From: Sphingomonas sp. | Lineage (GTDB): Bacteria > Pseudomonadota > Alphaproteobacteria > Sphingomonadales > Sphingomonadaceae | NCBI RefSeq assembly: GCF_025353885.1 | Contig: NZ_JANXNX010000032.1 | Coordinates: 1-37,684, forward strand | Length of the DNA: 37,684 bases | Reading direction: 5' to 3' | Part shown: in pieces, positions 32,121-37,684 of the stretch | How positions within the stretch are numbered: the stretch's first letter is position 1 | How the letters are laid out: each line of letters opens with the position of its first letter | Program-made: the position numbers and the translations under genes | The notes under the pieces: model-generated | Told to the model about the DNA's origin: nothing | Database searches by the model: none | Seen by the model: only the letters and a program-made list of their open reading frames with translations

Positions 32121-32207
32121 TATACCCCCGGCGCAGGCCGGGGGGTATACAGCTGTCGGGTCGGCGCACCTCTTTCTGACGTCCGTACAGGCCCCGGCCT
32201 GCGCCGG
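32121..32207. repeat. GC-rich inverted repeat after flgL (REP-like candidate or terminator)
   Basis: TATACCCCCGGC (32121-32132) and GCCGGGGGGTATA (32137-32149) form a hairpin with a GCAG loop and one bulged base. In addition CCGGCGCAGGCCGGGG (32128-32143) is repeated in inverted orientation at 32192-32207 (CCCCGGCCTGCGCCGG), 16 of 16 bases. The arrangement resembles intergenic REP/BIME-type elements and could also end flgL transcription. The rest of 32095-32290 shows nothing else. Confidence 0.55.
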
Positions 32208-32290
32208 AGTGACGGTTCTGCCCTCGCCAATTCAGGGGAGAGGGAAGTGGGCCATTTCCTCCAAAGGTTTTTTGGAAGAAGATGGGTCAG

Positions 32291-33196
32291 CTATCCCACC
32301 GTTGCGCGCACGCCATAGTCCATCCGTCGCAGGTCAGTGAGCAACTCCGGGCCGGTCGGCTCCCAGCTGAGCTGCGCGCGGGTCCAGGTGCTGGAGGCTG
32401 ACATATCGAGACCGGCAAACATGGCGAACCATCCGAAATGCGTTGCTGCTTCCTCCGGTGACATCGACACCGCCGCCACGCCCAGGCCCGTCGCGATGAT
32501 TTCGGCAATGGCGCGGGCCGAGACACCTTCCTCGGCGACTGCATGGTAGCGCGCATCCCTGCTGCCCCGGTCCAGCGCCCGCACATAAAGCCTTGCCACG
32601 TCGAGTACGTGCGCGGCGGGCCAGCGATTGGCACCGTCGCCCACATAGGCGGCAACCCCCTGTTCACGCGTGATTTCCAGATAAGGCGAGATCAGCCCCT
32701 GCTTGAACTCGTCGTGGACCTGGGGGAGCCTTATGACGCGAACATCGAGGCCCGCATCGCGCAGTGCATTGCCGGCCAGTTCGGACGCGATGCGCGGATT
32801 GGGATGAGCGGTATTAAAGACGTCCTCCGTCGCCAGGCCCCCGTCCCCGGGGTCGCCCATTCCTGTGCCAGAGGTGATCAGCAATGGCCGGTCCGAACCC
32901 TGCAGCGCTTCGCCCAGCGCACCGATCGCGCGCCGGTCCTTTTCGCAATTGGCCAAAAAGTTTGCGAAATCATGATCGAAAGCGGTGTGGATCACGGCAT
33001 CGGTCTTTGCGGCCCCGGCGCGCAGGCTGTCCAGGTCTTCGAGCGTTCCGTGATGCGCCTCGGCACCGGCGGCAGCCAGTGCGCGCGCACCGTCGTCCGA
33101 ACGCGTCAATCCCAGCACCCGATGCCCCGCAGCCAGCAATTCGGGAACGATACGCGAACCGATAAAGCCAGTCGCACCCGTCAGAAAAACACGCAT
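32291..33196 (-). CDS. Atypical SDR-family NAD(P)-binding oxidoreductase/epimerase-like protein
   Basis: Rossmann-fold protein of 301 residues. The nucleotide-binding motif is at the N-terminus (VFLTGATGFIGSRIVPELLAAGH, the GxxGxxG type of extended/atypical SDRs), followed by DAVIHTAF and ITSGTGMG. Substrate unknown. ATG 33196 has GGAG 6 bases upstream; the frame starting at 33223 lacks such a signal. It is divergent from an XRE regulator gene with an inverted repeat between them, so the regulator probably controls it. Not flagellar. Confidence 0.88.
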   Translation of the reverse strand: MRVFLTGATGFIGSRIVPELLAAGHRVLGLTRSDDGARALAAAGAEAHHGTLEDLDSLRAGAAKTDAVIHTAFDHDFANFLANCEKDRRAIGALGEALQGSDRPLLITSGTGMGDPGDGGLATEDVFNTAHPNPRIASELAGNALRDAGLDVRVIRLPQVHDEFKQGLISPYLEITREQGVAAYVGDGANRWPAAHVLDVARLYVRALDRGSRDARYHAVAEEGVSARAIAEIIATGLGVAAVSMSPEEAATHFGWFAMFAGLDMSASSTWTRAQLSWEPTGPELLTDLRRMDYGVRATVG

Positions 33197-33242
33197 TGCA
33201 ATCTCCGTTATGATCGAAGACATATTTCGCGCTTATGCTGGT

Positions 33243-33285
33243 CCTGTTAAAGTAGTGACTTTATCCCGGTATAACGATTAACAGG
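33243..33285. promoter_or_regulatory. Candidate operator between SDR and XRE genes
   Basis: CCTGTTAA (33243-33250) and TTAACAGG (33278-33285) are perfect reverse complements, 27 bp apart. The right arm overlaps the ribosome site of the regulator gene starting at 33291. A TATAAC (33271-33276 area) may be a -10 for it. This fits autoregulation by the regulator, an inference. Confidence 0.5.
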
Positions 33286-33290
33286 TCGGC

Positions 33291-34127
33291 ATGGCTTCTG
33301 CACCCGATAACGCCCTTGGCATATTTCTTCGTGATCGTCGCTCGCGTCTCGATGCAGCGGCCTTCGGTTTCGGTAGCGGTCGTCGGCGGACGCCCGGATT
33401 GCGCCGCGAGGAGGTGGCGCAGCGGTCCAACATCTCTCCGACCTGGTACACCTGGCTGGAACAGGGCAGAGGCGGCGCGCCTTCGGCAGACGTGCTCAAT
33501 CGCCTTGCCGCCGGTCTGATGCTGACGGAACCCGAGCGCGAGCATCTTTTCATTCTTGGGCTGGGACGGCCACCCGAACCGCACTACAAGATTTCGGATG
33601 AAGTAACGCCTCGGTTGCAACGTGTCCTCGACGCCCTGCCGACCAGCCCCGCGATCATCAAGACGGCAACCTGGGACGTGGTGGCGTGGAACGCGGCGGC
33701 GGCGATGGTGCTGACCGATTACGGCAAGCTCCCGCGCGCGCAACGCAACATCCTGCGCCTGATCTTCACGGATTCGGGCGTCAAGGCCGGGCAGGAGGAC
33801 TGGCTCGCCGTCGCCCGTTATGTCGTTGGTGCATTTCGGGCCGACACCGTCCGGGCAGGGGCAAGGGCGGAAATAACGGAACTCGTTGAAGACCTGTCGA
33901 GGAGCAGTCCTGAATTCGCGGCGCTGTGGCGGGACAACGACGTTGCCGGACACGCCCATGGGCTGAAGCGCATTCATCACCCGGAACACGGGTTGCTGGA
34001 GCTGGAATTCTCGGTCTTTGCGGTCGACGGTCGCCCGGACCTGGGGATGCTGGTGTACAATTCCGCAACGGCGGAAACCGCCCGGCGCATCCAGTCGGTC
34101 ATGGCGGCCCGGTCGCCAGCGGCCTAA
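33291..34127 (+). CDS. XRE-family regulator with MmyB-like ligand-binding domain
   Basis: Transcription regulator of 278 residues. The N-terminal helix-turn-helix is about residues 36-75 (GLRREEVAQRSNISPTWYTWLEQGRGGAPS, the sub-family pattern), followed by a PAS-like C-terminal domain beginning at about 108 (LPTSPAIIKTATWDVVAWNAAA) as in MmyB-type proteins. ATG 33291 follows ACAGG. Neighbour and likely target: the divergent SDR gene. Its stop codon TAA is part of the motA sigma-28 -35 element. Confidence 0.9.
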   Translation: MASAPDNALGIFLRDRRSRLDAAAFGFGSGRRRTPGLRREEVAQRSNISPTWYTWLEQGRGGAPSADVLNRLAAGLMLTEPEREHLFILGLGRPPEPHYKISDEVTPRLQRVLDALPTSPAIIKTATWDVVAWNAAAAMVLTDYGKLPRAQRNILRLIFTDSGVKAGQEDWLAVARYVVGAFRADTVRAGARAEITELVEDLSRSSPEFAALWRDNDVAGHAHGLKRIHHPEHGLLELEFSVFAVDGRPDLGMLVYNSATAETARRIQSVMAARSPAA

Positions 34128-34151
34128 ACCCCGCCCCGCCCCGGTCGTTAA
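34125..34151 (+). promoter_or_regulatory. Sigma-28 (FliA) promoter of motAB
   Basis: TAAA (34125-34128), exactly 15 bp, then GTCGTTAA (34144-34151), six of eight -10 bases. TAA of the -35 is the stop codon of the XRE gene. Predicted transcription starts near 34158, about 28 bases before the motA ATG. Confidence 0.75.
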
Positions 34152-34185
34152 CGAGTGGACACCCCAACCGAGGACCCGCGCCACC

Positions 34186-35046
34186 ATGTTTCCAGCCATC
34201 GGCCTGATCGTCCTGCTTGCTATGGTCTTCGGCGGCTTCGCGCTGACCGGGGGTAATCTGATGCCCGTGCTGGAGGCGTTGCCGCACGAGATGCTGATCA
34301 TCGGCGGGGCGGCGGCGGCTTCATTGATCGTCGGCAATTCGGGTGCGCAGCTGAAGGCGCTGGGCGGGGGGATCGGCAAGGTCTTCAAGGGGCCGGCGTG
34401 GAAGAAGCAGGACTATCTCGACACGATATTCCTGGTGTCGCGGCTGATGAAGATGCTGCGGATCGAGGGGCCGGTCGCGGTCGAACCGCATATCGAGGAC
34501 CCGGCGGCGTCCACCGTCTTTGCTGAATATCCACGGCTGCTGAAGGACAAGACACTGGTCCACCTGATCGCCGATACGCTGCGGCTGGTCGTGATTTCCT
34601 CAGGGTCGCTCGATCCCCATGCGGTCGAGGATGTCATGGACAACGCGATCCGGACGCACCACCACGCGGCGATTGGGCCTGCCGACAATTTGCAAAACCT
34701 GGCCGACGCGCTGCCGGCGCTGGGCATTGTGGCGGCGGTGCTGGGCGTGGTGAAGACGATGGGGTCGATCGACCAGCCGCCCGCCGTGCTGGGCGCGATG
34801 ATCGGGTCGGCGTTGGTGGGCACGTTCCTGGGCGTATTGCTGGCCTATGGCGTAGTGGGGCCGTTCGCCACCAAGGCGCGCGCGGTAATCGAGGAGGACG
34901 GCGCAATCTATGGCGTAGTCAAACAGATCATCGTCGCGTCGCTCCACGGCCACCCGCAACCGCTCGTGATCGAGGCCGCACGATCGGGGCTGGCGCATGG
35001 CGTGCAGCCGAGCTTTGCCGAAGTGTTCGACGGGATGCGTAAATGA
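34186..35046 (+). CDS. motA: Flagellar stator protein MotA
   Basis: Proton-channel stator subunit of 286 residues with four membrane helices. The conserved second-half region reads DALPALGIVAAVLGVVKTMGSIDQPPAVLGAMIGSALVGTFLGVLLAYGVVGPFATKA, containing the two functionally important prolines (LPALG and VGPFA). ATG 34186 is preceded by GAGGA; a longer frame from 34018 runs through the XRE gene. It overlaps motB by ATGA. Confidence 0.95.
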   Translation: MFPAIGLIVLLAMVFGGFALTGGNLMPVLEALPHEMLIIGGAAAASLIVGNSGAQLKALGGGIGKVFKGPAWKKQDYLDTIFLVSRLMKMLRIEGPVAVEPHIEDPAASTVFAEYPRLLKDKTLVHLIADTLRLVVISSGSLDPHAVEDVMDNAIRTHHHAAIGPADNLQNLADALPALGIVAAVLGVVKTMGSIDQPPAVLGAMIGSALVGTFLGVLLAYGVVGPFATKARAVIEEDGAIYGVVKQIIVASLHGHPQPLVIEAARSGLAHGVQPSFAEVFDGMRK

Positions 35047-35933
35047 ACGCCGCGCCGCCGCGTCGGCCAAAAGCCGGGCCAAAAGCCGGATCGAACGAAC
35101 CGCCCGTGCGCCCGATCATCGTCCGCAAGATCATTCAGGCACCGCACGCCGCCCATCACGGCGGCGCGTGGAAGGTCGCCTATGCCGATTTCGTGACCGC
35201 GATGATGGCGTTCTTTCTGTTGATGTGGCTGCTGGGTGCGACGACCGAGAAACAGCGCAAGTCCATCGCTGATTACTTCAGCCCGACGCTGATCGAGATG
35301 CGCCAGAACAGTTCGGGATCGGACGGCATGTTCGGCGGCGATTCGATCACCTCCAAGGATAATTACGTCAGTCGGGCAAGCGGCGTCGGTTCGCGCTCGC
35401 TGGAATTGCCCAAGGACGTGTCGGAGGTCGGCGGCACCGATCCCAAAGTCGTCGACCGGCGGCGGTTCGAGGATCTGAAGCGCGCATTGCAGGTGCGGAT
35501 CGACAGCAAGCCGGGGCTGAAGCGGCTGGCGGAAAACATCCGCTTTACCGAAACGCGCGAGGGATTGCGGATCGATATCGTCGACGAGGCGGACTTTTCG
35601 ATGTTCGCGACGGCGACCGACCGGCTGTCGCCCGACGCCCGCGACCTGATCGCCGAGGTGGCAAGGGTTGCGGCCGACGTGCCCAACGACCTGATCGTCC
35701 GCGGGCATACCGACGCGCAGCCCTATGCCGCGACCGCGCCGATGAACAACTGGCTTCTGTCGACAGCGCGGGCGGAGGCGACCCGGCAGGCGCTGTTGAT
35801 CGCGGGGGTCGCCGGACCTCGGTTCGCCCGGATCGAGGGCGTGGCCGATCGCGAGCCGTACGTGCCGGGCGATCGGCTGGACCCCAGGAACCGGCGGATG
35901 TCGATTACGCTTGGGTGGACGGTCGCTCGTTAA
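35043..35933 (+). CDS. motB: Flagellar stator protein MotB
   Basis: Stator subunit of 296 residues that anchors to peptidoglycan. A basic cytoplasmic N-terminus is followed by one membrane helix carrying the proton-binding Asp (D49 in VAYADFVTAMMAFFLLMWLL). A plug/linker and a C-terminal OmpA-like domain (VRGHTDAQPYA...NNWLLSTARAEATRQALL...NRRMSITL) follow. The MotB-type rather than PomB-type partner suggests proton drive. It is the last gene of the sigma-28 unit. Confidence 0.95.
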   Translation: MNAAPPRRPKAGPKAGSNEPPVRPIIVRKIIQAPHAAHHGGAWKVAYADFVTAMMAFFLLMWLLGATTEKQRKSIADYFSPTLIEMRQNSSGSDGMFGGDSITSKDNYVSRASGVGSRSLELPKDVSEVGGTDPKVVDRRRFEDLKRALQVRIDSKPGLKRLAENIRFTETREGLRIDIVDEADFSMFATATDRLSPDARDLIAEVARVAADVPNDLIVRGHTDAQPYAATAPMNNWLLSTARAEATRQALLIAGVAGPRFARIEGVADREPYVPGDRLDPRNRRMSITLGWTVAR

Positions 35934-35957
35934 GGCAAGGCGCCACGGCAAAGCCGC

Positions 35958-35978
35958 GTCGTCGGTCGTCGGTCGTCG
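35958..35978. repeat. Three tandem copies of GTCGTCG
   Basis: Positions 35958-35964, 35965-35971 and 35972-35978 are identical 7-mers directly after motB. This is a possible slippage-prone tract between convergent genes; no function evident. Confidence 0.7.
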
Positions 35979-36014
35979 CCCTCGCGACGCCGGCCGGTCG
36001 GACCGCTGGTGGCG

Positions 36015-36034
36015 GGCTGTAACAGGCTACAGCC
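36015..36034. terminator. Hairpin between convergent motB and pntB
   Basis: GGCTGTA (36015-36021) pairs with TACAGCC (36028-36034) around a 6-base loop. There is no T-run on either side, so it is at best a weak or Rho-assisted terminator. Confidence 0.45.
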
Positions 36035-36047
36035 TCGCGCGATCCGA

Positions 36048-37460
36048 CTAATGCGCCAGTGCCTTGTTGATGTCCTCGACCATCTTCTTGGCATCGGCGA
36101 GCAGCATCATGGTCTGGTCCATGTAGAACACGTCGTTGTCGACCCCTGCGTAACCGACGCCGCCCATGCTGCGCTTGATGAAGAAGATCGTCTTGGCCTT
36201 GCCGACGTCAAACACCGGCATGCCATAGATGGGCGATCCCTTGTCGGTCTTGGCCGCCGGGTTCACCACGTCGTTCGCGCCGATGATGAAGGCGACGTCG
36301 GTCTGGGCGAACTCGCTGTTGATGTCCTCCAGCTCATAGACATCGTCATAGGGCACATTCGCTTCGGCGAGCAGCACGTTCATATGGCCGGGCATCCGTC
36401 CGGCGACCGGGTGGATGGCGTATTTCACCTTTACACCCTGCTTTTTCAACAGGTCGCCCATTTCGCGAAGGACGTGCTGCGCCTGTGCGACGGCCATGCC
36501 ATAGCCGGGGACGATGATGACCTGATCAGCCTGCGCCATCATATAGGCGGCGTCCTCGGCCGATCCGCGTTTCCACGGCCGGTCGGTCTTCGCGTCGCCG
36601 CCTGAAGGTCCGGCGGTGGCTCCGAAACCACCGGCGATGACGCTGATGAAGCTGCGGTTCATGGCCTTGCACATGATGTACGACAGGATCGCGCCCGATG
36701 ACCCGACCAGCGCACCGGTGATGATCATCGCGGTGTTGTGAAGCGTGAAGCCCATCGCCGCCGCCGCCCAGCCCGAATAGCTGTTGAGCATCGACACGAC
36801 GACCGGCATGTCCGCGCCGCCGATGGGCACGATCAGCAGGAAGCCGATCACGAACGCCAGAGCCGTGATGGTGAAGAACACCCACGGCGACTGATCAACG
36901 GTGAAATAGCCGACCAGGCCGAGGATGCCGACGATCAGGGCAAGATTGATGACGTGGCGACCGGGCAGCATGATCGGCTTTCCGCCCATGTTGCCGTTGA
37001 GCTTCAGGAAAGCGATGACCGAGCCGCTGAACGTGATCGCACCGATCGCAACGCCGAGGCCCATTTCGATGCGGCTGACGGGTTCGATCGTGCCGCTGGC
37101 GTCAACGATACCGAAGGCGAGCGGGTTCAGGAACGCTGCAGCAGCAACGAGCACGGCGGCAAGGCCGACGAGCGAGTGAAACGCGGCGACAAGCTGCGGC
37201 ATATCGGTCATTGCGATCTTGCGCGCGGTGATGATGCCGATGGCCGCACCGATGGCGATGGCGATCAGGATTTCAGGCAGGTTGGCGGTGTGGTGGACCA
37301 GCAACGTCGTGCCCACCGCGATGACCATGCCGATCATGCCATAGCGATTACCGCGCTGGCTGGTGGCAGGCGACGACAGGCCACGCAGCGCGAGGATGAA
37401 GCACACGCCCGCGATCAGATAGGCGAGACCGACGAATGGGTTCTGGACCGCGTGCTCCAT
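36048..37460 (-). CDS. pntB: NAD(P) transhydrogenase subunit beta
   Basis: Proton-translocating transhydrogenase (NADH + NADP+ to NAD+ + NADPH), membrane plus NADP-binding subunit, 470 residues. The N-terminal half holds about eight or nine membrane helices; the C-terminal domain has the NADP-binding VIIVPGYGMAVAQAQH and RMPGHMNVLLAEANVPYD motifs, then NDVVNPAA and KRSMGGVGYAGVDN, all standard. The start ATG 37460 shares one base with the preceding gene's TAA. Housekeeping gene; not linked to the flagellum. Confidence 0.97.
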   Translation of the reverse strand: MEHAVQNPFVGLAYLIAGVCFILALRGLSSPATSQRGNRYGMIGMVIAVGTTLLVHHTANLPEILIAIAIGAAIGIITARKIAMTDMPQLVAAFHSLVGLAAVLVAAAAFLNPLAFGIVDASGTIEPVSRIEMGLGVAIGAITFSGSVIAFLKLNGNMGGKPIMLPGRHVINLALIVGILGLVGYFTVDQSPWVFFTITALAFVIGFLLIVPIGGADMPVVVSMLNSYSGWAAAAMGFTLHNTAMIITGALVGSSGAILSYIMCKAMNRSFISVIAGGFGATAGPSGGDAKTDRPWKRGSAEDAAYMMAQADQVIIVPGYGMAVAQAQHVLREMGDLLKKQGVKVKYAIHPVAGRMPGHMNVLLAEANVPYDDVYELEDINSEFAQTDVAFIIGANDVVNPAAKTDKGSPIYGMPVFDVGKAKTIFFIKRSMGGVGYAGVDNDVFYMDQTMMLLADAKKMVEDINKALAH

Positions 37461-37684
37461 TACCGTTCCTTCTTCTTATACATGGCGAGCATTCGGGCGG
37501 TGACGGCAAATCCGCCGAAGATATTGACGCTGGCCAGCACGACCGCGAGCAGGCCCAGATATTTCGAAATGTCACTACCCGGCGCGGCGGACGCGATCAG
37601 CGCACCGACGATGATCACGCTTGAAATCGCATTGGTCACCGCCATCAGCGGCGTGTGGAGCGCGGGCGTGACCGACCAGACGAC
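37460..37684 (-). CDS. pntAB: NAD(P) transhydrogenase subunit alpha, membrane part (partial, 5' end off the right edge)
   Basis: The last 74 codons of a small membrane subunit: [21 protein letters not shown], then two hydrophobic helices ([30 protein letters not shown]) and the terminal [11 protein letters not shown]. This is the separate membrane part of the alpha subunit found where pntA is split, as in many alphaproteobacteria. The start lies beyond 37684. Confidence 0.92.
   Translation of the reverse strand, partial: VVWSVTPALHTPLMAVTNAISSVIIVGALIASAAPGSDISKYLGLLAVVLASVNIFGGFAVTARMLAMYKKKER

Noticed and set aside
31188-32318. 376-residue plus-strand frame over flgL
   Set aside because: It is the out-of-frame reading of flgL with an Arg/Gly-rich product; flgL itself is clear.
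33247-33273. TAAA-N15-CGGTATAA before the XRE gene, similar in layout to sigma-28 promoters
   Set aside because: Only four of eight -10 bases match and none of the GYCG core; the genes are not flagellar.
35958-35978. Possible CRISPR or functional satellite from the GTCGTCG copies
   Set aside because: Only three 7-bp units without spacers; a simple tandem repeat.

Overview
The window looks like a chromosomal segment of a high-GC alphaproteobacterium, most probably a sphingomonad. This is an inference from base composition, codon use, the split pntA/pntB transhydrogenase genes and the general look of the proteins; no 16S gene is present. About 30 kb of the 37.7 kb encode one almost complete flagellum. 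It carries its own regulators, an enhancer-binding protein for sigma-54, a sigma-28 factor (FliA) and an anti-sigma-28 (FlgM). No chemotaxis genes and no flhF, flhG, flaF or flbT are visible.

Layout. 1-2565 (-): an MmeI-like single-chain restriction-modification enzyme cut by the left edge. 2696-2770 (-): a tRNA-Val(UAC). 2810-3748 (-) and 3908-4915 (+): divergent regulators, a pseudo-receiver/MarR protein and a receiver-less sigma-54 activator. 4903-16982 (-): fliE-F-G-H-I-J-K-L-M-N-O-P-Q-R-flhB, then a small unknown ORF, fliD and fliS. 17130-18530 (-): a chromate-transporter-type protein. 18726-19541 (+): flagellin with a strong terminator. 19668-23214 (-): a lytic transglycosylase, flhA and fliA. 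23278-24072 (-): flgA and flgM. 24212-32094 (+): flgB-C-D-E-F-G-H-I-J-K-L. 32291-34127: a divergent SDR/XRE regulator pair. 34186-35933 (+): motA-motB. 36048-37684 (-): pntB and part of the preceding transhydrogenase subunit.

Regulation can be read from the sequence. Sigma-54 promoters (TGGCAC-N5-TTGC) precede fliE, the transglycosylase-flhA-fliA operon and flgB, and a near match precedes flgA. Sigma-28 promoters (TAAA or TTAA, exactly 15 bp, then GYCGTTAN) precede the flagellin gene, the small-ORF-fliD-fliS unit, flgM and motAB. Together they imply a cascade: activator plus sigma-54 make the basal body, hook and FliA; FliA, released from FlgM, then makes filament, cap, chaperone and stator.

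The flagellar parts are unusually small or altered: a 263-residue FliD, a 271-residue flagellin, a 275-residue FlgE, a 261-residue FliM without the N-terminal CheY-binding motif, a 66-residue FliO with no membrane segment, and an FlhB whose autocleavage motif reads NPTS instead of NPTH. These features, together with the promoter architecture, are the most interesting content of the window.
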